DNA of 64,000 nt from Streptomyces clavifer (GTDB lineage: Bacteria > Actinomycetota > Actinomycetes > Streptomycetales > Streptomycetaceae), in NCBI GenBank assembly GCA_014651175.1, contig BMWJ01000001.1:434001-498000 (forward strand), written 5' to 3'. Shown here in pieces: positions 1 to 8,791 of the stretch. Positions within the stretch are counted from its first letter, which is position 1, and every line of letters begins with the position of its first letter. Both the position numbers and the translations under genes were made by a program. Under the pieces are notes generated by a model. It did not search any database, had not been told where the DNA came from, and saw only the letters and a list, made by a program, of their open reading frames with translations.

Positions 1-470
1 CCGCCCTTGTTGCCTTTGGCCTCGGCGGCTCGCAGTCCGTCGTAGGTCAGCTCGCGCTGGAGGTCGCGCTGGAGTTCGCCGGCGGCGGCGAGGGTCTGCA
101 CCATGAACTTCACGGTGGACAGCAGCTCGCCGGTACGTGGGTGGCGGGCGGTGAGGTCCATCGCGGAGAACGCGCCGTCGTGGATGCGCAGGGCGAGACG
201 GTCGCGGTGGAGGACGTCGAGCACGTCGAGGATGTGCCCGGTGCCGCGCACGAGCCGGAACATCTCGGAGATGTGGACGGTGTCGCCCGGCCGCGCGTAC
301 ACGAGCAGTTCGGCGAACTTCGGGCGCTGGAGCGGGTGGAGGCGGCTGGAGGTGCCCGCGGCTTCTTCGAAGGCGACCGGGTCCTCGATCCCGGCCTCGG
401 CCAGGACGAGGTTCTGGCGGTCGGTCGACTGCTGGTCGGTCGACACCCGTTTGTAGACCAGGTTGGCCAT
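1..470 (-). CDS. Serine recombinase (resolvase/invertase family), 3' end cut by window edge
   Basis: Read on the minus strand from the ATG at 470, the protein begins MANLVYKRVSTDQQSTDRQN, the N-terminus of a small serine recombinase with nucleophile Ser10 in the RVSTDQQ motif. The conserved segments ending in KFAELLVYARPGDTV and FRLVRGTGHIL follow, as in Tn3-type resolvases. The frame stays open for 156 codons to the window edge, so the C-terminal helix-turn-helix is not visible. Such enzymes resolve cointegrates at a res site next to their own gene, and a matching dyad lies just upstream (604-633). The nearby Tn3 transposase at 2329-5490 suggests both belong to one transposon, although a two-gene passenger lies between them, which is unusual. 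Confidence 0.88.
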   Translation of the reverse strand, partial: MANLVYKRVSTDQQSTDRQNLVLAEAGIEDPVAFEEAAGTSSRLHPLQRPKFAELLVYARPGDTVHISEMFRLVRGTGHILDVLDVLHRDRLALRIHDGAFSAMDLTARHPRTGELLSTVKFMVQTLAAAGELQRDLQRELTYDGLRAAEAKGNKG

Positions 471-603
471 GCCGCTCCCCGTGTCGGTGCTGGCATTCGA
501 CCCTAGCTGTCAGCAAACCCTGTCAGCAGCCGTCATCGGATCTGATTGGATCTGCACGGCCGTCGGGACCCGGAAAGCCTGGGTTCATTGGACGCCCGCC
601 GTG

Positions 604-633
604 CCTGTCGTCATTCGATCGTTTTCCGACAGG
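604..633. other. Candidate res subsite (resolvase-binding dyad)
   Basis: A 30-bp dyad has 7-bp perfect outer arms, CCTGTCG and CGACAGG, and the palindrome CGATCG exactly at its centre. Outer TGTC/GACA ends with a central AT dinucleotide are the layout of a resolvase crossover subsite. Two TGTCAGCA copies at about 509-526 could belong to accessory subsites. The stretch 471-756 holds no gene and probably carries res and the resolvase promoter. The assignment is inferred from position and symmetry. Confidence 0.45.
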
Positions 634-756
634 GGCAGATGCTTTCTCCGACGGTTCAACATCGATCTCATCTACGGGCCTCAGACGTGGAGCTCTGGCG
701 GGAAGCCAGTCCAGCGGAGCTCGGCGGGGAGGTGGCCGGTGTCGGCCTCTGCGTCG

Positions 757-1740
757 TCAGATCACACGCAAGACTGTCTTCCCGCGTGCCCCGGTCTCCG
801 CATAGGTGTGGGCGTCGGCAGCAGCGTCGAGAGGGAAGACCTTGTCGAGGTGAACGGCCAGCGCGCCGGCCTCCACCAGCCGGGCGATCTCCTGGAGACC
901 GTGTCCGTCGGGTTCAACCAGCGGTTCGGGCGCGACGTGGACGCTGGCTGCTGCGGCTGCCTCGGTGAAGCCTGCCGGCCGGCCGGGAGCCACACCCAGG
1001 AAGAGCCCGCCGGGCTTCAGGACGGTGAGGGAGCGGGTAGCGGTATCTGGCTGGGCGATACCGACGAGGTCGAGCACCACGTCGATGTTTCCGGTGGCCT
1101 CCTCGAATGGCGTGGCCCGGTAGTCGATCACCTCGTCGGCCCCCAGAGCGCGCAGCCAGTCGTGCTTGCCGGCGGTAGCGGTGGCGATGACGTGCGCCCC
1201 AAGGTGCTTGGCCATCTGGACGGCGAGGTGGCCGACACCTCCCCCCGCGGCATGGATCAGTACGCGCTCGCCGCCGTCGAGCTGGGCGATGTCGGTCAGG
1301 GACTGCCAGGCTGTCAGCCCGGCCAGGGGCAGTGCGGCAGCGTGGTCGTGGTCGATGCTCGCGGGCTTCCGAGCAAACTGCCGTGAGGGCGCGGTGACGT
1401 ACTGCGCGTAGGCGCCGGCGGGCCGGGGCAGCCAGAGTAGGCCGAAGACCTCGTCGCCGGGCGCGTAGAGGAACTCACCTGGTCCGATCCCCACCACTGT
1501 GCCCGAAACGTCCCAGCCCAAGATGTGCGGCCCCGTTCCGAGGGCCGCCCTGGCGGGGGTAGGGAAACCAGCCCGGGTGCGCAGGTCCAGCGGGTTAATC
1601 CCAGCAGCGTGCACCCGAACCAGAACCTCAGTGGGCAGAGGTTCCGGGCGTGGCACCGTCGTCGGCACCAGAACCTCCGGGCCGCCGAAGTCGGTGAAGA
1701 CCACGGCCCGCATCGCGGAACCGGCGTTCTGATCAGACAT
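757..1740 (-). CDS. NADP-dependent quinone oxidoreductase-like (zinc-less MDR) protein
   Basis: The 327-residue protein starts MSDQNAGSAMRAVVFTDFGG. It has a GroES-like N-terminal domain (LVRVHAAGINPLDLR) and a Rossmann domain with VLIHAAGGGVGHLAVQMAK, the NADPH-binding signature of quinone oxidoreductases. The structural and catalytic zinc cysteines of classical alcohol dehydrogenases are absent, so reduction of quinone-like or enone substrates with NADPH is likely. The ATG at 1740 was chosen because GGAAGAG lies just upstream; a longer frame to 1875 has no such site. It diverges from an HxlR regulator, a pairing often seen when the regulator senses electrophiles or quinones and controls the reductase. 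It lies inside transposon-like DNA, so it may be cargo. Confidence 0.85.
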   Translation of the reverse strand: MSDQNAGSAMRAVVFTDFGGPEVLVPTTVPRPEPLPTEVLVRVHAAGINPLDLRTRAGFPTPARAALGTGPHILGWDVSGTVVGIGPGEFLYAPGDEVFGLLWLPRPAGAYAQYVTAPSRQFARKPASIDHDHAAALPLAGLTAWQSLTDIAQLDGGERVLIHAAGGGVGHLAVQMAKHLGAHVIATATAGKHDWLRALGADEVIDYRATPFEEATGNIDVVLDLVGIAQPDTATRSLTVLKPGGLFLGVAPGRPAGFTEAAAAASVHVAPEPLVEPDGHGLQEIARLVEAGALAVHLDKVFPLDAAADAHTYAETGARGKTVLRVI

Positions 1741-1812
1741 GTACGACTCTTCCAGTAAGGGCGGCAACAATCCTCGGGCGACCGCAGTGGTGATGCGGTC
1801 CACGGTAGGTCG

Positions 1813-1840
1813 GCACCCTTGGTGACCCGCAAGCACCCTT
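1813..1840. promoter_or_regulatory. Candidate HxlR operator in divergent promoter region
   Basis: The 140-bp gap between the divergent oxidoreductase and regulator genes holds two copies of GCACCCTT at 1813 and 1833, exactly 20 bp (two helical turns) apart. The second copy overlaps a short inverted repeat, AAGCA/TGCTT. A dimeric winged-helix regulator controlling both genes would suit this layout. No clear -35/-10 pair was identified. Confidence 0.35.
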
Positions 1841-1880
1841 GCTTCCCTTTGGGTAGAGTCGCAGGCAGGAGGCATCTTTC

Positions 1881-2234
1881 ATGACAACGACACCCGTCGA
1901 ACCCCTCAGCCGCACCGCAGACGTCTATGCCGCGCTCTGCCCGGCTCGCGACGTCCTGGACGTTCTGTCCGGCAAGTGGTCGGCCCTGGCCATCGGAGCC
2001 CTCGAAGAAGGCCCGCGTCGGTTCACCAGCCTTCAGAACTGCCTGCAGGGCGTCAGCCCGAAAGTTCTGACCCGGACCCTGCGCCAACTGGAGGACTACG
2101 GGTTCATCACCCGCACCGTGATCGCGCAAGTCCCGGTCCGCGTCGACTATGCCCTCACGGACCTCGGACACGGTGCTGCAGCCCCGCTGGCACACCTGCG
2201 TCACTGGGTCGAGACGAACACCCAGATCAGGTAA
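1881..2234 (+). CDS. HxlR-family transcriptional regulator
   Basis: The 117-residue protein has the HxlR winged-helix pattern. An N-terminal CP pair (ALCPARDVLDVLSGKW) is followed by GPRRFTSLQNCLQGVSPKVL as the recognition region, then LRQLEDYGFITR and a wing with VDYALTDLG. The length is normal for the family. The start is supported by AGGAGG about 8 nt upstream of ATG. HxlR proteins often sense oxidants or aldehydes through a conserved cysteine; the cysteine of the CP pair (about residue 20) is a candidate sensor. It is divergent from the oxidoreductase at 757-1740, its likely target, and would also regulate itself. Confidence 0.9.
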   Translation: MTTTPVEPLSRTADVYAALCPARDVLDVLSGKWSALAIGALEEGPRRFTSLQNCLQGVSPKVLTRTLRQLEDYGFITRTVIAQVPVRVDYALTDLGHGAAAPLAHLRHWVETNTQIR

Positions 2235-2265
2235 TCCCCGATTTCAGCGTCGGCCTCTCTGGAAG

Positions 2266-2277
2266 TGCATCGGATGC
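2266..2277. repeat. 12-bp repeat flanking the transposase, left copy
   Basis: TGCATCGGATGC (containing the odd palindrome GCATC-G-GATGC) occurs here, about 50 bp beyond the transposase stop, and again at 5556-5567 beyond its start. Context around both copies is partly shared (AA.T before, .AA after). It may be part of element ends or of a recombination site. The role is unknown. Confidence 0.4.
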
Positions 2278-2328
2278 CAAACAGGCACTCAAGCCGATCA
2301 GCGCGTTGCAAGGTTGGCACGACGTGTC

Positions 2329-5300
2329 TTAATCCTCGCCGCCGTCGTCCTCGTCCAGCTCCGGCGTGTCCGGATCGCGCAGTGGTCGCAGGACGCCAGC
2401 GGCCGGGACGCTTGCGGTGAAGCTGTAGCGGCCGAGCAGGTTCAGGTTTCGGTGCTTGAGCGGGGACAGGCGGGCGATGTCCGCGTCGCGGATCTCGTGG
2501 CCCTCGGCGCGGAGCTGGGTGACGGCGGCGTCGATGTACTTCGTGGTCCAGAGCACGATGGCGTTGAGGACCAGGCCGAGCGCGCCGAGCTGGTCCTCCA
2601 TGCCGTCGCGGTACGCCTGGTGGATGGTGCCGCGCTTGCCGTGGCATACGTCCCGGGCGAGCTTGTGGCGGGATTCCTGCACGGTGAGCTGCCGGTTCAT
2701 CTGCCGGCGGTAGGTGTCGTCGACCGGGTCGACGACGCGCAGCAGGTGTTCGGTCTTGGCGATCCGCCCGTACTCCGCGAACGCGGCGCCCAGCGGGTGG
2801 GGCGGCCGTCGCGGCCGAACATGCGCAGCAGGTCGTAGGCGCGGACCTGGTTGGTGACCAGGGAACCGGCGATCTTCAGCATGTCCGGCCAGTGCGTGAT
2901 CACCTTGTTCAGGTTCACGCGGTTGCGGGCCAGGTCCTCCACCGCGCCGTACCTGCCGGTTTCGACTCCGGGCATGGTGGCCCGCCAGAACCGCTGATCG
3001 TCCAGGTCGCGGAACCGGGGGCTGAAGTTGTAGCCGAGGATCTTGAACAGGCCGAACACCATGTCGGAGTACGAGGCGTTGTCGGTCGCCACCATCTCCG
3101 GCTTGACCCCGCCATCGAGGTTCAGCAGGGCGTCCAGGATGTGCAGGGAGTCGCGTGGGGTGCCGGGCACGACCATCTGCCCGATGCCCGCGACCTGGTC
3201 GTTGACGGCGTTGAGCCAGGTGATGCCCCGCTTGAACCCGAAGTACTTCGGCGACGGGGCAGCGTCGATGGTGCGCACCGGCACCTGGAAGCGCAGCCCG
3301 TCCACGGAGGCGAGTAGTCCGTCGCCCCAGTAACGCACGATCGGGATGCTGGCCTGGGCGGCGATCAGCCGTGCGTTCGCCGCGGCAATGGTGTCGGCGC
3401 GCAGGTAGTACTGGTCGACGTGCACGAGCCGGGCCCGGGTCAGGGCCTCGTAGCCGGGGTTGACCACCGGGGCCAGGCCGATGTTGCACGCCTCGGAGAC
3501 CAGCAGCGCGACCACCGAGGTGGGCAGGTCCTTCATCCGGGTTGTGCCGTCGCCGAGGTGGACGAACGCGTCGAGGAACCCGGTCCAGGCGTTCACCTCG
3601 AACAGCAGGTCCGGCAGGTCGATCCTCGGGAGCATCTTCTCGACCCGCTGGCGCAGCCAGGTCAGGGACTTCGGCTCGCCGAGGGCGCCGAGCTTGTCGA
3701 CGTTCAGCTTCACCCGCCCGTCGTCCTGGACCTCGATGGAGACCTTCGCCGCCGGCCCCGCATCCTCCAGGCGTTCGGCGAGCTGCTTCCATCCGACGTC
3801 CAGGCCCCGCACCAGCTCCGCCAGGTGCTCGGTGACGGGCATGTCCAGGCTCAGGGCCGCCAGGACGTCCTCCTCGACCGCATCCCAGTCGGGCCCGTCC
3901 AGCAGGCGGGCCCGCGGGTTGGACCAGCGGTGCGAGGGCGAGGCGAAGACGTCGCGGTTGTTCAAGGCCCGGTGCAGCTGCTCCAGCACGCACACCACGT
4001 ACGCGTCCCGGTCCACCGCGCCCTGCGCAGATCCGGATTGGCGTACACCGCCTTGCGCCACGCCGGCGGCACGAGCTTGTCGTCGACCTCGCGCGGCAGC
4101 AGCGGCTTGACCCCCACCTTCCGCCGGGCCAGCGCCGGAAGACCCCGGACCCCGGCCAGGACGCGTTTCCCGGCGCTCGCCGCGTCCAGAGCCTTCGACT
4201 CACCCAGCAACGCGAGGAACGGGCGCACGGTGGCGTACCGGCTCGCGAGCGCGGCCCGCATGGCGACCTCGGCCGAGTTTTTGTTTTTGGGCACCAGGGT
4301 CACCACGGTGGCCGCCGCGGTCATCACGGCGGCGCGCGGGGCGACTTCCTCCACAGCTGCCCAGAGCGCGGCCACGTCCAGGTCCGTCTCCTGCTCCTCG
4401 ACCAGCTCCAGTTCCTCGAACAGCACCTTCGCCGCCCGTGCGAGCACCCGTGACGCCTTCTCCAACTGCGGCAGCATCGACAGCCGCTCCTTCTCCGTCT
4501 TCCGCTTCGCCGTGTTCAGCAGCCGGGTGGCCATGAGGACCTGGAACAGGTCCAGGGCCTCGTCGATCGCCTTCGCCTCCAGGTGCCGCATCACCGCGGT
4601 GAGCATCGCCGTGCGCTTCGGCTCCACCGCCCGCTCCAGCAGCGGCGCCTTCGACCCCAGCGCGTACCGGGCCAGCGCCGCCATCCGGTTCGGCGGGATC
4701 TGCGACAACCTCAACCGCCCGAGCCGGTACGCACCGATCTCGTCCACCCACTCCAGCGCGCGGGCGAACGCCGTACCGGTCGTCCGCGTCGGCGGCCGGC
4801 GCAGCCGCTCCAGCTCCGAGAACCGCGAACCCTCCGGCGTCTTCAGCGTCGCCACCAGATCCCCGGGCAGCGCCGGCAGCCGCTTGTCCGCGACCTTCCG
4901 CACCTCCGACACCTGCCGGGCCAGCACCGAGACGCCCGGCAGCAGGACCCGGTGACGGCGCAGCCAGCCCACCGCGTGGTCGAACAGCGCCTTCGGACCC
5001 TCGGCATGCGTCCACGCCCGCCCGTGCAGGAACGTACGGAACCGCCGGCCCCACTCGACGTCCTCGTAGGGGCGGTAGCCGTAGGCGTCCCGGATCTCCC
5101 ACGCATGGTCGTACAACGTCCGGCGCCGCTCCGTGTACCGCTTGACCACCGACGGGTCCTCGATGCCGAGCTGCACGGCCAGGTAACGATCACTGGCCAC
5201 GGCACCGCGAGCGGGTCCTCCAGGAACAGGCCGACGTACCGAACCGTGCACATCTGGAGCGCGAAGCCGAGCTGGTGATGCTCCGTCCGCCGCAGGGCGA

Positions 5301-5490
5301 TCAGGCCCCGGTCCACGTCGTCCAGGAAGAAGAACCGCTCCAGCTCGGGCCTCGTCGGCTCCTCGGCGAACGTCCCGTACGCCTCGGCCTGCTCATCGCT
5401 CAGAAATTCCACCGGCACGAGCCGGACCGTAGCCAGCCCCGGACCGGGCCTGGAGGCGTTTCGCCGAACCCCAGCGGCGAAGCGGATCAC
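2329..5490 (-). pseudogene. Tn3-family transposase, broken by three frameshifts
   Basis: Minus-strand reading gives one almost full-length Tn3 transposase split over three frame changes. The N-terminal part (RLVPVEFLSDEQAEAYGTF) runs to about 5200, the middle part (SDRYLAVQLGIEDPSVVKRY) from there to about 4030, the third (AVDRDAYVVCVLEQLHRALN) to about 2805, and the last to the stop at 2329. Catalytic residues are recognisable: the first Asp in YWGDGLLASVDGLRF, the second in VATDNASYSDMVFGLFKILG and the Glu in VQESRHKLARDV. Each junction is repaired by adding back one base, and no internal stop is needed otherwise, so the damage is recent or is a sequence error. The start could be ATG 5490 or GTG 5418. 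As written, the gene cannot make an active transposase. Confidence 0.88.
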
Positions 5491-5555
5491 TGTGCTAGGC
5501 GGCCATGATCGTTCTCACCGATAACCGCCGTACCGATGTTCCAACCGCCGCCAAT

Positions 5556-5567
5556 TGCATCGGATGC
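5556..5567. repeat. 12-bp repeat flanking the transposase, right copy
   Basis: Second copy of TGCATCGGATGC, 66 bp upstream of the first possible transposase start and matching 2266-2277. The rest of the 285-bp gap 5491-5775 holds no gene. A related imperfect form, CGCATAGGATGCG, lies at 5721-5733. Confidence 0.4.
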
Positions 5568-5720
5568 GAACTCGCGACAGTCGGCGAATCTGACCGGGTG
5601 AAGGGAGCAACCACGTTGCGGCTGTGCGGATTTGAGTGCGGTTTCTGGCGGTGACGATACCCGTCCGCAGGGCTCCACGGCGACGCGCACAGGGGGCTGA
5701 CCTGGGCTCTTCTGGCGGCT

Positions 5721-5755
5721 CGCATAGGATGCGGTTTTCTCGCATTTAATGCGAG
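5721..5755. promoter_or_regulatory. Two palindromes at the start of the recombinase cassette
   Basis: CGCAT-AGG-ATGCG (5721-5733) is followed 5 nt later by the perfect 17-nt palindrome CTCGCATT-T-AATGCGAG (5739-5755). Both use the same CGCAT/ATGCG half-site. Their position directly before the tyrosine recombinase gene fits an operator for the HTH protein encoded next in the cassette, or a recombinase-binding core. Choosing between these is inference. Confidence 0.45.
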
Positions 5756-5775
5756 TCACGGAGAGTGGTGAAGCG

Positions 5776-6900
5776 GTGGGGTTCAACGGGTCGATACCGG
5801 GGGTGGCGAGGCTGCACCTGGTCGACGGGGTCGCGTTGCTGCGGCCGGAGGAACAGGTCTTCGCGGCGATGCTGACGGGGTTCGCCAACCAGCAGCTGGC
5901 ACGGAATCTGGCACGGACGACCGTGGAGGGCCGGGAGAACACGGTCAAGGCGTTCTCCGCCTACGTGAACACCTATCCCTGGCACTGGACGCCGGCGATG
6001 GTCGACGAGTGGCTCGGTGACCTGCGCTCGCTGCGGGACCTGAAGCGGTCGACGATCCGCTCGTACTCCGAGGCCGTGCGGGCGTTCTGCCACTTCGTCA
6101 CCGACCCGCTCTACGAGTGGACCGCGACGTGTGAGGAACGGTTCGGCACCCACCCGGTGCAGGTGGTGCACGAGTGGAACACCGCGGTGCACGTCCAGGA
6201 CAACGAGGCGGACCCGAAGAAGCGCGCGTTCACCAAGGCCGAGCTGCACGCCTTCTTCTCCCATGCCGACGACGAGGTCGCCCGCATCCGGGCCTTCGGC
6301 CGCAAGGGCTGGCTGCCGGCATTCCGTGACGCGACGCTGTTCAAGACCGCCTACGCCTACGGGCTGCGGCGCAACGAGACGCGGATGCTGGACGCCGCCG
6401 ACTTCGGCCGCAACCCGCATGGGGGAGAGTTCGGCGAGTACGGCCGCTGCCAGGTCCGGTTCGGCAAGGCCAAGAAGGGTTCGCCGCCCAAGCGCCGCGG
6501 GGTGCTGACCGTGTGGGACTGGACCCGGGACGTCCTGGACGAGTGGTTCACCGAGGTCCGCCCGCTGTTCGGCACCGACAACAACCCGGCGGCCTGGCCG
6601 TCCGAACGGGGCCTGCGGATCGGCTGCCAGCGGCTCAACTCCCGCTTCATCGCCTACCGCAAGGCCCTGGGCCTGGACGACGGACTCGACTTCCACTCCT
6701 TCCGCAGGTCCTACGTCACCCACCTCATCGAGGACGGCTGGGACCCGCGCTTCGTCCAGGAACAGGTCGGCCACGAGCACGCCAGCACCACCTCGCTCTA
6801 CACCTGCGTGTCCTCAGACTTCCGCACCCGCACCCTGCGGCGGCACCTGGACTCCACCATCGCCGCGGCTCTTGAGACCCAGACCGGGAGGCAAGCATGA
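5776..6900 (+). CDS. Tyrosine recombinase/integrase
   Basis: The protein has about 374 residues from GTG 5776, chosen because GGAGAG lies 10 nt upstream; an ATG at 5749 lies inside the palindrome and has no such site. An N-terminal SAM-like core-binding domain (about residues 30-120) precedes the catalytic domain. Catalytic residues, numbered from GTG 5776, are Arg198 in YGLRRNE, a Lys in GKAKKGS, His307 and Arg310 in HSFRR, His333 in GHEHASTT and Tyr342 in SLYT, so the active site is complete. It is the first gene of a three-gene unit; its TGA overlaps the next ATG. It likely performs site-specific strand exchange for the element. The att sites are not proven. Confidence 0.9.
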   Translation: MGFNGSIPGVARLHLVDGVALLRPEEQVFAAMLTGFANQQLARNLARTTVEGRENTVKAFSAYVNTYPWHWTPAMVDEWLGDLRSLRDLKRSTIRSYSEAVRAFCHFVTDPLYEWTATCEERFGTHPVQVVHEWNTAVHVQDNEADPKKRAFTKAELHAFFSHADDEVARIRAFGRKGWLPAFRDATLFKTAYAYGLRRNETRMLDAADFGRNPHGGEFGEYGRCQVRFGKAKKGSPPKRRGVLTVWDWTRDVLDEWFTEVRPLFGTDNNPAAWPSERGLRIGCQRLNSRFIAYRKALGLDDGLDFHSFRRSYVTHLIEDGWDPRFVQEQVGHEHASTTSLYTCVSSDFRTRTLRRHLDSTIAAALETQTGRQA

Positions 6901-7232
6901 AACGCAAGGTCGGATACACGTGGCGGCTGCGCGAGGTCATGGCCCAGCACCAGATCTTCACGGCCACCGAACTGGTGCCGCTGCTGCGCGAACGGGGCAT
7001 CGACCTGTCCGCCTCCCAGGTCCACCGTCTTGTCTCCGGCACCCCGGAACGCCTGTCGTTGCAGGTCATGGCCGCGCTATGCGACATCCTGTCCTGCACT
7101 CCGGCCGACCTGGTGGCCACCACCGCCGAGAACGCCGGAGTCCGCAAGACCGCCACCGGAGACCTGCCCGCCCCGCCCGCGAACGTCGCGAAGCTGCGGC
7201 CCCGCGCCGCCCGTATCCTGCCCGACGCATGA
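6897..7232 (+). CDS. Small XRE/Cro-type helix-turn-helix protein
   Basis: This 111-residue protein has an N-terminal Cro/CI-like fold: WRLREVMAQHQIFTATELVP, then ERGIDLSASQVHRLVSG as the helix-turn-helix, then LSLQVMAALCDILSCTPADL. The C-terminal 40 residues look disordered and basic. ATG overlaps the recombinase stop as ATGA, and its own TGA overlaps the next start the same way, which indicates translational coupling. It may repress the cassette through the palindromes at 5721-5755 or act as a directionality factor; neither is shown by the sequence. Confidence 0.85.
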   Translation: MKRKVGYTWRLREVMAQHQIFTATELVPLLRERGIDLSASQVHRLVSGTPERLSLQVMAALCDILSCTPADLVATTAENAGVRKTATGDLPAPPANVAKLRPRAARILPDA

Positions 7233-8770
7233 CCCGCGCCTACGCCACCGACGACCAGTACGAACGTTGGTTCATGGCCGAGTGCTGCCGCTGCGGCCGC
7301 CGCAGGCACAAGGCCGGCAGTTGGCCGGATGGATACGTATGCCGGACCTGCTCTGACCGCGCCGTCCGGACACGGGGCACCTGCCCAGGATGCGGTCAGG
7401 ACCGTGCTCTTCCCGGGCTCCGCCCTGGTGACGGGGCCCCGATCTGCACCACCTGCGCCGGCTTCTCCCAGACTTTCGACTGCTCACGCTGCGGCTTCGA
7501 GGGAAAGCTCCTGGGCGGGCGGCTATGTGAACGCTGCACGCTCACCGACCGCCTCACCGCGCTCCTGGACGACGGCACCGGCCGCATCCGCCCCGCGCTG
7601 GTCCCGCTGTTCGGCCTGCTGGTGGCGATGGACAAGCCCAGGAGCGGGCTGGCCTGGTTGGAGATGCGCCGCGGCCAGCCGGGAAACGCCTCCCAGTTGC
7701 TGCGTCGGCTCGGCCTCGGCGAGATCCCGCTGACCCACGATGCCTTCCACGAGCTCCGGCCCTGGCGGACCGCCGCTCACCTGGAAGAACTCCTGATGAC
7801 GTGCGGAGTCCTGCCCGCGGTCGACAAGTACCTGTGTTCCTTCCAGCGCTGGCTTCCCGGGCATCTGGCCGGCATCGCTGACCCCGAGCACGTCAAGACG
7901 ATCAGGCTCTTCGCAACCTGGCGCGTCCTCCCTCGACTGCGGGCCCGCGCCGAGCGGAGCCACATCACACCCAGCGTCCGACGGTTCGCCGCCGAGCAGA
8001 TCAAGTACGCGACCGCCTTCCTGCAATGGCTCGGTGAGCGGAACAGCACCCTCGCGTCCTGCGGCCAGATCGATGTCGACGCCTGGTATGCCGAAAACAC
8101 CGAACACGGCCGCACCTGTCTGCGAGCCTTCCTCAACTGGGCCATGCAGAGCCGCCACTGCCGACGCTCCCTCTCCATCCCCGCGATGAAGGTCTCCCGG
8201 CGGGCCGCACTGAGCGAAGACGAGCGCCTCGACGTCCTCGGCCGACTGCTGACCGACACGAAAATACCGACACGTCTGCGTGTCGCGGGAGTCATCGTGC
8301 TCCTCTACGCGCAGCCCGTGAGCCGCATCGTCCGGCTCACCGTCGACGACGTGATCCGCGACGGCGACACGGTGCTGCTACGGCTCGGGGAGCCAGCTTC
8401 GCCCGTTCCGGCACCGGTCGCTGCCCTGCTGCTGGAGCACATCGCAAACCGCGACAACATGAACACCGCCACCAACCCCGCATCCCGCTGGCTCTTCCCG
8501 GGCCGTCGGGCGGGCCAGCCGTTCCGCCCCGATCACCTGTCTGCGCTCCTGAACGAGGCCGGGGTCCCGGCCTCCGCAGCCCGCGGCGCGGCCATCCGGC
8601 AGCAACTCCTCGAACTGCCCGCCCCCGTCGTCGCCGACGCGCTCGGCTACCACGACAAGACCACCACCCGGCTCCGCAACGAGACCGGCGGAACATGGAG
8701 CCGATACGCCCCGGGGGATCACGCCAGGTCACCAGCGGGCTGGGTTCCTCGGGGAGCCGGCGACGGTTGA
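7229..8770 (+). CDS. Triple zinc-ribbon protein with degenerate tyrosine-recombinase-like C-terminus
   Basis: This 513-residue protein begins with three tandem CxxC...CxxC zinc ribbons: Cys19/22/38/41, Cys52/55/73/76 and Cys85/88/100/103. A helical middle section follows (about 110-330). From about residue 350 it resembles a tyrosine-recombinase catalytic domain: VIVLLYAQPVSRIVRLTVDD, then AAIRQQLLELPAPVVADALG, YHDKTTTRL and a final WSRY. Several catalytic positions look altered: the usual GLR motif is QPVS and the HxLR histidine is missing. It may therefore be a non-catalytic partner or a very diverged enzyme. The ATGA overlap makes it the third member of the recombinase-HTH cassette. Family assignment beyond this is uncertain. 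Confidence 0.72.
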   Translation: MTRAYATDDQYERWFMAECCRCGRRRHKAGSWPDGYVCRTCSDRAVRTRGTCPGCGQDRALPGLRPGDGAPICTTCAGFSQTFDCSRCGFEGKLLGGRLCERCTLTDRLTALLDDGTGRIRPALVPLFGLLVAMDKPRSGLAWLEMRRGQPGNASQLLRRLGLGEIPLTHDAFHELRPWRTAAHLEELLMTCGVLPAVDKYLCSFQRWLPGHLAGIADPEHVKTIRLFATWRVLPRLRARAERSHITPSVRRFAAEQIKYATAFLQWLGERNSTLASCGQIDVDAWYAENTEHGRTCLRAFLNWAMQSRHCRRSLSIPAMKVSRRAALSEDERLDVLGRLLTDTKIPTRLRVAGVIVLLYAQPVSRIVRLTVDDVIRDGDTVLLRLGEPASPVPAPVAALLLEHIANRDNMNTATNPASRWLFPGRRAGQPFRPDHLSALLNEAGVPASAARGAAIRQQLLELPAPVVADALGYHDKTTTRLRNETGGTWSRYAPGDHARSPAGWVPRGAGDG

Positions 8771-8791
8771 AAAAATAGGGGTGGCCGCACC

